Source: Chara braunii (Eukaryota > Streptophyta > Charophyceae > Charales > Characeae). Taken from it: DNA of 57,551 bases. Below the pieces are notes generated by a model. The model was not told the origin of the DNA and did no database searches. It saw nothing but the letters and a program-made list of their open reading frames with translations. This document shows, piece after piece, positions 34,736-43,667 of the stretch; the first letter of the stretch is position 1; every line of letters begins with the position of its first letter. A program made the position numbers and the translations under genes. The DNA lies in NCBI GenBank assembly GCA_003427395.1, contig BFEA01000069.1, positions 3,777,706 through 3,835,256 on the forward strand, in the 5' to 3' direction.

Positions 34736-35636
34736 TGCGGACTCTGTCAGTGACGGACTTAGACAGCCTTCCGCAGACTCAAGCGGAAATAGGACGGGCT
34801 GATAAAATAGACTCAGCGAACTCAGGCTATCTCAAAATTCGGCTAATATCCGACAAGATCAGTCACACTCAATTTTCAGGCTCTGCATTCGGGTTCAGAC
34901 ACGGCGGGTAAACTTAGGCTTGGCAGATTTAGTGAAGACGTGCGGACCTAGAAAAATTTGTAGACACGGGGGAGACCTATGGTTTCGGTAAGATCTGCAG
35001 GTCTACAAACTCAACAGCAGACCCAATGAGGGGCTTATTAGTGGACCATACTGAGTTTGTGTTGTGGTCGGATATAATTTAAAACCGACCAACCGAGAAA
35101 GAATCAGGAGCACGCTACTTTCAAACCCTCAGCACTGGTTAGCTAACATAAGGACCAGCCACCAGTCAGATGTCTGAAGGAGACTGTGAAATTGGCATGA
35201 CTCCAAATTCGACAATTATATCACTGAGACAAAAGAAGCCTGCATCTAATATATCAATTAGTCATCCACTTGAGTAGTAATTCGACAAACCAGGCGGTGA
35301 AGGGTCGTCCATCAGGTTTTGGTGGTCAAAAGTGCGAACTCGACGCTTACTTGTCAACTCTACTCATCAGTTCGAACCAAACCGCAAAGAAACAAGTAAT
35401 TTTATTCAGCTTCGAAAACCATCTTGATGAATCTGTTTCGGTCGGATTATGACCTGTCACACGATCAGAGCAGTTTTGATATTAATGCAGAAAACAGGAA
35501 GACGATTCTTGCAGGCCGGTGTCAATGGTTTCACAACGGGACGGACTCTTAAGGATAAGTTCAATATTAGTTCTTAACTGAAAGAGCAAAGAGGAGAACT
35601 CTGATCATCTCTAGCAACTTAGACTGTCGGGAAAAC

Positions 35637-35882
35637 ATGAAAGGTAGTGAGGTGCTAGTTGTAAAGTGTAGTTCTGTCAGGAACAAGAAAAGGGGATGGA
35701 AGGAGGAGGCGTATCTGGATATGGACTCCCATAGGCAGGTTCAATGCGAACATGCAGTTCAGATGGTAAAAGCGAAAAAATACATTGAATATGTAATTTA
35801 TTTCTACCGGTTAGATGGCAGACTGCACAGTACCGGCTCTTCACTAGAGAGTGTGGAACGGGCCAGGGCGAGCCTCACGTGA
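35637..35882 (+). CDS. 81-codon LTR ORF, first copy of the unknown leader domain
   Basis: A short open frame starting MKGSEVLVVKCSS and ending VERARASLT. The other LTR keeps the same frame open over the same 81 codons (53880-54125) despite about nine amino-acid changes. Its middle, VQCEHAVQMV followed by YVIYFYRLDG, can be aligned by eye to FSYEAFIYEM...YVLTFYFTDL of the leader ORF at 38130, so it may be a short, partial member of the same family. I do not recognise a known family. It lies 305 bp before the larger LTR ORF. Expression is unproven, and the substitution pattern gives no clear sign of selection. Confidence 0.4.
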   Translation: MKGSEVLVVKCSSVRNKKRGWKEEAYLDMDSHRQVQCEHAVQMVKAKKYIEYVIYFYRLDGRLHSTGSSLESVERARASLT

Positions 35883-35994
35883 GCTCAAGTAATACCCGAG
35901 TTACCATCTCCGGAACTCTATCAGCATCTAACAAGCAAGCGCTTTCCACAATCTGCAGTTTCTTCTGCGGTACTGTGACACGTGAATCATCGAC

Positions 35995-36130
35995 GTCATG
36001 ACTTAATATATCAACGTTCATTCGATCAACATTCTATCAGCATTTAGTCAACATTCAAACAACATTTAATCAACATTCAACTGTAGTCCAATCGGCATTA
36101 AGTCAGCAATCTCGACAGCATTCGGTTCCC
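35995..36130 (+). repeat. Degenerate CATTCAATCAA-type short repeats
   Basis: About nine imperfect copies of an 11-14-bp unit (CATT(C/T)A(A/G)TCAA) upstream of the 236-codon ORF; also present at 54250-54365. Confidence 0.6.
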
Positions 36131-36186
36131 AGCCAAGCATCTGCTCAATTTGAGTAAAACTTTATCCTACTTTCACTTAGTCACTC

Positions 36187-36897
36187 ATGAGTCAAAAACC
36201 GGTTTCCTCCCTTCTGTCAGAAAATATCAGTTTAATTGAGCTCATGAGTGAGATCAATCCCTTTTCAGTCGGGCAGTCTGTCCTCATTAGTCTCAATCAG
36301 GTAGCCTCAAAGGAAAGTTTCTCATATAGTTATGCCAAGATCGACGACTTGAAGCGCGGGGATCTATCAATCTTCGTCACTCTCACAGAATTTGCGGGAG
36401 GTGCAGTCAAGGACCTGCGGGTATATCTGAAGAAAGGGAATGAGACACATCCACACTTTGACGCTGTTTGGGTGGCAGCAGCGAGGTTCGTACAGTGGAA
36501 AGCTGAGAGACTCAAGGGGGACTTGAAGTTGGTCTACAACTTTGGCCCCAAGCTCTTTACAAACTACCCCAAACCTCCGGTTCCTTACTACTTCACCGAC
36601 GGATCATGCTGGGGTGATCTTGTAGACCTAGCCAAGAGGTACATCTCCCCTGCAGTGATCAATTACGAAGCAGTGACTGAGTCATCCAAGTTTCCACATC
36701 TCAGACGGGGAATCTTCTCTCAACCGTATCTTCCTACACTATTGGAGGAGTTTTGTGCCATGGTCGACTTTCGCATCATAGGACTTGGATGGAAATGCTC
36801 AGAGCTGGCAGGCGTCAGGTGTCTCTACATACAGAGGCCACGACCTCAGAGAGTACGGAGACATGGCAAGAAGCCCAAACGACAGACAACAAAGTGA
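36187..36897 (+). CDS. 236-codon ORF inside the 5' LTR, unknown domain with basic tail
   Basis: Intact frame MSQKPVSSLL...KKPKRQTTK. Residues ~35-85 hold ESFSYSYAKIDD, then LSIFVTLTEF, then VKDLRVYLKKG; residues ~145-165 hold CWGDLVDLAKRY. This order (FxYxY, hydrophobic strand, D-x-R-x-Y, Trp-containing helix) is repeated in the three leader ORFs downstream. The last ~25 residues (IQRPRPQRVRRHGKKPKR) are strongly basic, suiting nucleic-acid binding or nuclear import (inference). Length is longer than the other copies. It ends 485 bp before the LTR edge. The 3' LTR copy is broken. No match to gag, env or silencing suppressors is evident to me. Confidence 0.6.
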   Translation: MSQKPVSSLLSENISLIELMSEINPFSVGQSVLISLNQVASKESFSYSYAKIDDLKRGDLSIFVTLTEFAGGAVKDLRVYLKKGNETHPHFDAVWVAAARFVQWKAERLKGDLKLVYNFGPKLFTNYPKPPVPYYFTDGSCWGDLVDLAKRYISPAVINYEAVTESSKFPHLRRGIFSQPYLPTLLEEFCAMVDFRIIGLGWKCSELAGVRCLYIQRPRPQRVRRHGKKPKRQTTK

Positions 36898-37382
36898 GAG
36901 ATTGAGTGCAAGTTCAGAGGGATGAGTGACTCTTGATTGGTACTGGCCATGCTGTCTTCCATATGTACTTCCTGAGATTATTATAGTTTTCATTCTTCCC
37001 TCATTCATTTGACTCTGTTATTGCTCTAATCAATCGGTCTTGCTTCTTGCACTGTTCTTGCTTGATGATTGCTTTCGTGGATGACTCTGTCACAGTTCTC
37101 AAAATCAGGTTGACATAATTGATGCATTCATAACATTCCACAATTTATGAATATTATTTGCACGATTTTCTGTTGTTTTGAATCAAAATAAAAAATGATT
37201 AAGACGGGGGACCGACGAAGACCGCAATGGAAGGGTCTCGCTCGAAGCCGGACGCACACAACAGGAAGGGATTTGCTTTATTTAATTTAATTTATTTATT
37301 GCAATCACATACAAAAATCTTGCGTGACAGCCTGTTTGGTTTTTCGGTTGCCTGAAGTGGCCCGACTGGAAAAAGTGCGACA

Positions 37383-37726
37383 AAAATGGCGCCGTTGACG
37401 GGGACATGAAAAATTTTCGTGTCTGGAACGAGCCTGGTTCAGCAAGCAGCTTTGAGCTTTGATTATGCCTTGAGAACTGCTTACAATTTCAGAATTTTTC
37501 AGATCAATTTTGCAAACTTTCTTAAGTCATTATTCTCTTGACAAACCCAATTGCTAACTGGGTTCTATCTTCCCTGTGTGAGATACCGCACTGGATCGGA
37601 GAAGGAGATTGATATTATTATTGGAGAAAATCAGGCTTGATCTCAGGTATGCCTCATGAACCTATGATGTCCTTGAAACACTGAGAAGGGAAAGAAAGAA
37701 TCAAGAGCTCAGAGACTTCATCAAGA
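37383..37726 (+). other. 5' leader of the giant element with Asp-type primer-binding site
   Basis: TGGCGCCGTTGACGGGGA at 37387-37404 begins four bases after the LTR. It matches the plant tRNA-Asp primer-binding site (from memory TGGCGCCGTTGCCGGGGA) at 17 of 18 positions. The rest is non-coding up to the first leader ORF. Confidence 0.85.
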
Positions 37727-38140
37727 ATGCTAATTTCTGATGCATTGAAAGAGCTCTCGAAAGTGACTACAAAAGGGATATTCCCCTATCAATATGAGCA
37801 TTGTTGGGTTTACCGTTCTGACAGTTCGGCCATCAGCGTAATGCTGGCTCGCTTCTTGGAGGGAGATATCTATGATATCCGTCCTTATGTCAAGAAGGGG
37901 GACTGCGACGAAGGTGAGACCTTTAACTGGCTATGAGAAATTGCGATCCAATCTCTTTATGATGAGAAAGCGGACCTAATTAAGCAAAAGACGAGAGTGG
38001 AATGGGGTGTAATGCCAGTAACGTATGAGACTGTTCCGATCCCTCATATACCTGACAACTATTGTGATTGGACTAACTGGTTGTTAATTATTAGCATGGT
38101 ACTGACTTGGGAGAAAAGAACAGGCGGTCATGAGAACTAA
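37727..38140 (+). pseudogene. Leader ORF D1, unknown domain, one in-frame stop
   Basis: Frame MLISDALKELSK...; it shows FPYQYEHCWVY, then YDIRPYVKKGD, then a TGA at about 37934. The same frame continues to YCDWTNWLLIISMV and stops at 38138-38140. The order of motifs equals that of the LTR ORF at 36187. Its final codons overlap the ATG of the next ORF (ATGAGAACTAA), an arrangement that would suit reinitiation. The stop follows NWL where related copies have a short run of coding residues. Function unknown. Confidence 0.5.
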
Positions 38141-38624
38141 AGAGGTTTCAGCAAAGGAAATCGGACAGAGAAGGTTGAAATTTGGCAGAGGTTCTGACCC
38201 AAGTCAAGAGAAGGTCGAGTGTCTCCTAAGGTCACTGAATACTCTGAGTAAGGGAGAAAAGTTCTCATATGAGGCTTTCATATATGAAATGGTTGAGAGT
38301 GGATGGGAGCAGAGACGATTATATGTACTGACCTTTTATTTCACGGATCTGAATGTGTATGACGTAAGAATTTATGTCCCAGAAGAAAGAAGTGTTGATG
38401 CAGTGTATGAGAGATGTTGAAAATTTGCTGAAGAGGTCGTATTGAAAGAGAAAGAGAGACTTGAGAGAGAGCACAAATGCTTCACTGGATCTACTCGATT
38501 CACTGTCTTTGATGGACTCCCTGCCCCTCCCTTACCTGATATCAGTCCTTCGAGAGACAATTGGTTTTCCATGGTAAAATTTGCATGGAAAGTGAAGAGA
38601 GCCCAAGAAGAATATTCTCAGTAG
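38130..38624 (+). pseudogene. Leader ORF D2, unknown domain, one in-frame stop
   Basis: MRTKEVSAKEIGQRR, then GEKFSYEAFIYEM, LYVLTFYFTDL, YDVRIYVPEE, VDAVYERC and TGA (38418-38420), then KFAEEVVLKEKERLE and RDNWFSMVKFAWKVKRAQ to the stop at 38622. The second half is a Lys/Glu-rich predicted helix. The TGA replaces what may have been TGG. The frame differs from D1 and D3 by one, so the three ORFs overlap end to start. Confidence 0.5.
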
Positions 38625-39076
38625 TCAGGATAACTACTGTGAGGGGCAAACTCTATGAGGTGACAGGATATGATAATCCCTTTGTAATTTTGAGGTATGA
38701 AATTTGTGGGGAAGGGCATATAATATTTCATATTCTTGTAGTTAAATTCCTGAACTCTGACAGTTTGGATGTGAGGGTTTACTCCTCTACCTGCCTAGAG
38801 GAGGAAGTGGACTACTTGGGGTATTTAAAAGGGGCGCGTGTCAGTCTTGAGCGGACAAAAGAGTCACTACAGAAGCTAAGAAGGAAAGTAACTTGGGGAG
38901 TGGGAGTAAGGCTCCTTGAGTTCTCAATTGCTAAGGGGTTTGAAGACAGAAGAGATTGGATGCCTCTGCTGGAGGCTATTGCTGAGATTGGTAGAGCAAG
39001 GGAAAATAATTCTACTGTGATGATAAAATCCCTGCTTCTGAGTACTTTTGAACAGAGATTCGAAATCCTTGATTAA
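38561..39076 (+). CDS. Leader ORF D3, unknown domain, open to its stop
   Basis: 171 codons. From about residue 20: VVRITTVRGKLYEVTGY, FVILRYEICGE, FHILVVKFLNS, LDVRVYSSTCLEEE, then an ERTKESLQKLRRK helix and RDWMPLLEAIAEIG. The motif order equals D1, D2 and the LTR ORF, with the first aromatic motif weaker. The true start is unclear: it may follow the D2 stop at 38622, or a frameshift from D2. It is the only leader copy without an internal stop. It ends 308 bp before gag. Function unknown. Confidence 0.5.
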   Translation: MVFHGKICMESEESPRRIFSVVRITTVRGKLYEVTGYDNPFVILRYEICGEGHIIFHILVVKFLNSDSLDVRVYSSTCLEEEVDYLGYLKGARVSLERTKESLQKLRRKVTWGVGVRLLEFSIAKGFEDRRDWMPLLEAIAEIGRARENNSTVMIKSLLLSTFEQRFEILD

Positions 39077-39384
39077 GTTCAACTTGAGATCTACCTCTCG
39101 GATATTGCTTATGATGTTTAGCAATGCCCAGCTTGACTGAACAGCTGACACTAGGTGTTGTGTTGGATAATCAAGGTAGAAGAGACTCTTCGAATCTCTG
39201 ACAGAAACCTTTCCACCTTGGATGAGCTTAAGTTTTTGCAGTCTTTCTTTCATTTTCGCCCTGAGAACTGTCACTGATCAGACTGAGATAAGTTATTTAT
39301 TAAAGGTGGTGAAGGTGAGAATTGCTGAGAGAATATCATACCACACTTCTCGGGGACGAAATGATCAACAGCGGGTTGTAAGCA

Positions 39385-39943
39385 ATGCAATTTGATTATG
39401 AGATTATAGACTTGACTCGATATTTTATGATTCGGGGTACTGTAAAGGGGTATAACAGAAGACTGAGGAGGGATAATGAAAGAGAGTTGATTGAAGATTA
39501 CATCGGAAGACTGAGAAGGATTGCTTTGCCTTTGATCACTACCTAGTCTATCACTTTCAATGTTTTTCTTCAGACCTTCATCCGAACAGCAAGAAAAATT
39601 CCATATTTGGACGAAGCTCAGATATGCCATATATTTTTGACAAATTTTACTTACATTGAAAGGCAGACAGTTCTCAATCAAACTCAGCACCTTCCGCTCA
39701 GATGGGATGAAATAGTTACAATTGTTAGAACTCTACCTACAGTTTCTCATAAGAAATGGTCACTGGATCAGATCCGTACTTTGGCCAAGGACTGGGAAAC
39801 TGAGAATGGTATGAAGAGAGGGAACAATCTGAGTGCTGAAAATATTATTCAAAGAGTGATGACTAACTATATGCGTGCAATGCCTGCAATGCCTGCAAAC
39901 CATGCTGTGAATGGCAAAGGAAAGAAGCAAGTTGAAAGTGAAG

Positions 39944-39974
<31 letters not shown>

Positions 39975-40236
39975 AAGCTATGGCAAGAAGAGAGATTCTT
40001 CTAGATCCAGAAAGAATGGAAAGAATGGTGACAGAGGAAACAGAGAAAGAAGGAATTACGATAACCGTCCTAAGAAGAGTTTTGTTTGCTATTATTGTGG
40101 TGAAGGGGGTCACACTACCACCTATTGCAGACCTCTTGATGAGGATGTAAGGATTGGGGTGGCAAAATGGACGCAATTGGTCATGTCAGTGACATTTCAT
40201 GGAACAAGTTGGACCCCAGACATCCAGGAGGTATGA
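39385..40236 (+). pseudogene. Giant element gag with CCHC zinc knuckle
   Basis: A frame opening at ATG 39385 is interrupted by one TAG (39544-39546). It contains ELIEDYIGRLRRIALPL, then TFIRTARKIPYLDEAQ (capsid-like helices), a run of Asp residues, a Lys/Arg-rich stretch, and CYYCGEGGHTTTYC (C-x2-C-x4-H-x4-C) at 40087-40128. Gag assembles particles and the knuckle binds RNA. The frame ends prematurely at 40236; the neighbouring frame continues from 40167 with a similar basic stretch to 40424, indicating a small indel near 40165. It precedes the protease. Confidence 0.8.
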
Positions 40237-40740
40237 GACTTCTTGCTCTTAAACATGATGAAAAGATGAAGGCGAAGAAGAAGAGAAAGGCTAACGTGAA
40301 TGTTTTAATTGATAAGTTGCCTAATGAACTAGTACAGGAAACAAGTGATCCTTATACCACGATTGAGCTGTCTTTGGAATCCTTAACATTGACAGAGGAT
40401 GTGTGCCGAGGCTTCTACAAGTGAGCCTCCATTGGAAAAGAATCCTGCTTCTCAGAACCCTTCTGAATTAGTAGAATCTCCTTCTAATGAAATGGTTCAC
40501 TTTTCTGGTCAACATGATGTCATTTGATGGAGACCTACCTCCCGAACTCGTCATGGAACCCAGCGTCATGCTTTGTGAAGTGAGAAACCTTCAGGCACGC
40601 TTGACTCCTCAAATGATAGAGGAAAAGAAAGAAGGAAGGTTGAGGAATCTCTGATCAATATTTTTGATGACCTAGAGTCATAAGTTCCCCATAGAAAGAA
40701 TGAACAAGGAAGGAAGAAAAAATTTATTCTCAAGAGTGAT
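40237..40740 (+). pseudogene. Gag-protease linker, fragmented
   Basis: Short open pieces in alternating frames, rich in Lys, Glu and Ser. No domain is recognised. Position suggests the remnant of the gag-pol junction. Confidence 0.45.
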
Positions 40741-41400
40741 TTGGAAGATGAGACAGTGATTTTTGACGTAATTACTAAAATGCTGGAAGAGACAGAAGTG
40801 ACTTTGTCCTTCAAGGAAGCAATGACTCTAGCACCTAAACTGAGAGAAGAACTGAAGACGCTGATTGAGAAGAAGAAATCAGAAGTTAATTATTTGGGAT
40901 CAGTCTTTCCCAGTCAGGTGAATAGGTCACTTCAAGGTTGCAAGATGAGATTCGCAACCATAAGATGTGGGCACCTGACCATTTATATTAATCAAGTGAA
41001 GATCCGAGCCTTGGTGGACTCCGGGGCAGAGATGATACTGCTTTCTCGAGGAACAATGGAGGCATGTGACTTATCTATTGATAGGCCTGCACAAAATGTA
41101 CTGAGTAATATTGCAATAGAACTTTTTGTGGCAGAATTTATTGATAATCTGCCTATAAAAGTTGGGACCATGGTAGTGGAATTACTAGGTTTTGTAGTGC
41201 CGGATATGGACCACGATTGTTCTTGGGCACTCCATTCTTGCATAGGATTGTGGCCTAAAAATGATTTCAAGCATCGATTGTCTGCTAATTCAATCAGGAA
41301 AAAAAAGTCCACTGAAAGGATTAGGAGACTAAGAGAAGAAGGCAAACAAGAGGTTTTAAAAAAGAAATTTCAGTGGGTATTAATCAAGTTTCAAAAGTGA
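40741..41400 (+). pseudogene. Giant element retropepsin (aspartic protease), C-terminus frameshifted
   Basis: The frame has RFATIRCGHLTIYINQVKIR followed by ALVDSGAEMILLSRGTM, with the catalytic D-S-G at 41017-41025. Downstream VVELLGFVVPDMDHD is followed by an abrupt change of sense; the neighbouring frame near 41220 reads LFLGTPFLHRI, the normal hydrophobic-LG-x-PFL end of retropepsins. A single indel near 41215 therefore separates the two halves. The enzyme would cut the gag-pol polyprotein. An N-terminal Lys/Glu-rich stretch links to gag. Confidence 0.85.
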
Positions 41401-41642
41401 TAAAAACCCTTGATAATCTCAAGGATGAAGATGAACAGATTGAAGCATTTAAGAAAGTTGTAGAGACTGATAAGGGAGGAAAGATGAAATTAAAATTTGC
41501 ATCGACTCCCTTTTTTTAAGAAAATAGTCACCAGGTCAAAGAGAATTACAAGCCCAAGGGGTGAAGAAAAACCCGGTGGCAGTCCTAATAGAAAAGGATT
41601 ATGATGAAGCATTGAAAAAAAAAGAGGAAAATTATTAAAGCA

Positions 41643-43117
41643 TTGAAAGAGTCTGCAAAATTGAAAAATAGAGTCGCCAAAGAAATATTTGACACAATGA
41701 AGATAGGCTTGGATCAGTTTATCCTGCCTAAAGAGAAAAAATATATCTTCAAAATGTGTCAGGAGTTCTCAGGTGCATTCTCCTTTAATGATGAAGAGAG
41801 AGGGCGGTTGGATGTGGATATGATCAAGATGGTCAAAATTTGGACAGTTGATCATGTTCCATGGAATGATAGGCCGACCAAGTATGCCCTGAAAGAAGAA
41901 GTGGAGGTCGTAAAATATATTGACAAGAAAGTTGAATCTAATGTTGCTGAACCTGCTGATGGACCGTATGCTAACCACTGATTTTGCTTTTGGAACCCAG
42001 GGGGTGGATTGAGATGGATACAGAATCTTCAGAAGCTCAACTCCGTAACGGTACGTGACGCAAGTAGTCTTCCTAATGCAGATCTCCTCTCTGAATCCTT
42101 TGTTGGTCGATGCATCTATTCCCTAGTTGATTTGTATTCTGGCTATGATCAGTTTCTCATTGATCCCACTAGCCGGCCAATGACTACCATGCACACGCCA
42201 AGAGGGATCATTCAGATGTGTGTGGTACCTCAGGGTTAGACTAATGGTGTGGCAGTGGTTCAAAAAGATATGATCCAAGTCATGCAAGATATTTCTCCTG
42301 AAATAACCAGCTCCTATATTGATGACATTCCTGTAAAAGGACCCCTGGTAAGGGATGAGACTTTGGTTGCAGGCGGAGTCAAAAAGTTTGTCGGGGAACA
42401 TGCTGAAGGAGTAAAGATGGTCCTAGAGAGACTTCAAAAATATAACTTGACTGCCAATGGACCAAAGTCTCTTCTCTTTCAGCCAGAAGTAATCNNNNNN
42501 NNNNNNNNNNNNNNNNNNNNNNNNNNNNNNNNNNNNNNNNNNNNNNNNNNNNNNNNNNNNNNNNNNNNNNNNNNNNNNNNNNNNNNNNNNNNNNNNNNNN
42601 NNNNNNNNNNNNNNNNNNNNNNNNNNNNNNNNNNNNNNNNNNNNNNNNNNNNNNNNNNNNNNNNNNNNNNNNNNNNNNNNNNNNNNNNNNNNNNNNNNNN
42701 NNNNNNNNNNNNNNNNNNNNNNNNNNNNNNNNNNNNNNNNNNNNNNNNNNNNNNNNNNNNNNNNNNNNNNNNNNNNNNNNNNNNNNNNNNNNNNNNNNNN
42801 NNNNNNNNNNNNNNNNNNNNNNNNNNNNNNNNNNNNNNNNNNNNNNNNNNNNNNNNNNNNNNNNNNNNNAGATGTCAGATGTCAGAAGCTTCTTGGGCGT
42901 CTGTGGATTCTGGAGGATTTTTATTCCTCATTTTGTTACCCGTGCGGAGCCTCTGAGGGAGATGGTAAGGCAAGGGGCTAATTTAGCATGGAATGAGAAA
43001 AGACAAGCCGCTGCAGAAACTCTACAGGAGAAACTAAAAAATGGGGGTGTAGTGCTGGGAATGCCTTTTTATGATGATGAGGAAGGAAGGCCTAGAGGAC
43101 CAGTTGCTCTGGGGTGA
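41643..43117 (+). pseudogene. Giant element reverse transcriptase, split by an assembly gap
   Basis: N-terminal part: FKMCQEFSGAFSFNDEERG, then HVPWNDRPTKYALKEEV and VAEPADGPYANH, where most RTs have a PY-x-S/N segment. The fingers/palm then continue in another frame (42009-42239) with SLVDLYSGYDQFLIDPTSRP (first catalytic Asp) and IIQMCVVPQG followed by TAG. The palm continues with YIDD at 42315-42326 and IPVKGP. After the gap, DVRSFLGVCGFWRIFIPHF is the thumb/connection. The stop after PQG sits where related RTs often have Trp, so TGG to TAG is likely. Frameshift and stop make it inactive as sequenced. Confidence 0.85.
42495..42869. other. Assembly gap of 375 bases inside RT
   Basis: Unresolved bases between the YIDD palm and the thumb. 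The size roughly fits the missing RT segment. Confidence 0.99.
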
Positions 43118-43427
43118 TATGCTCATTCAGAAAGATGAAAATGAGAAAGAGAGGTCTCTGAGATTTGAGAGCAGGACTCTTAACTCTACAGAAAGAGGTT
43201 ATACCCAATTCAGAAAAGAGTTGCTGACAATCATCCATAGTCTCAGGTGCTTCATGCACTATGTGCTAGGGAGGAGATTCATCTTGAGGATTGATGCATC
43301 TGCTGTGATTGGTGTCATTAAAAAACACCAACAAGTAGATCCAACAGTCAGCAGGTGGATTGCCTTCATCTGGACTTTTGATTTTAAGCTGGAAAAGATT
43401 CCATCTGGCTTAAGCCGGATTGAGTGA
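43071..43427 (+). pseudogene. Giant element RNase H domain
   Basis: RFESRTLNSTERGYTQFRKE carries the S-R-x-L-x2-T-E-R-x-Y pattern of Ty3/gypsy RNase H, followed by LLTIIHSLRCFMHYVLGRRF and ILRIDASAVIGVIKK, where the Asp is the expected catalytic residue. It ends with SRWIAFIWTFDFKLEKIPSG. The usual ADALSR end is replaced by a stop after LSRIE. The frame overlaps the RT thumb ORF. An acidic linker (43428-43667) leads to integrase. Confidence 0.85.
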
Positions 43428-43667
43428 AAAAAAGAAAAAGAAGAAGAAGATGTAAACGAAACGATTGAAGAATCAGCTTATGTTGATAATTTTCTGAATG
43501 AAAAGGATGATGAGGATTATGAAGTAACACACTCCTATAAGTGAAGTTTGTGGCCTGAAGAGAGAGACAGTTGGGGAGAAACCCCTAATGCCTATGTTTA
43601 TGAGTCAATTTTTGGGAAAGAAGAAGAGGATGAGCCAAATGATTAGTGTGTTAAAGTTAACACAACA

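Larger units (their letters stand above)
30091..37382 (+). repeat. 5' LTR, 7.29 kb
   Basis: Starts TGTCAGAGGG and ends AAAAGTGCGACA. It contains two TATA-like boxes, a 20-bp tandem array (34523-34735), an AATAAA at 34384 and two open reading frames near its 3' end. The first ~900 bp differ from the other LTR by up to roughly 10% by eye, while blocks 31012-31612 and 33818-34510 show no difference. It has three unresolved bases. Confidence 0.9.

Noticed and set aside
34493-34802. Gln/Thr/Asp-repeat protein in the LTR
   Set aside because: A 20-bp array reads as similar repeats in all three frames, so openness is not evidence of coding.
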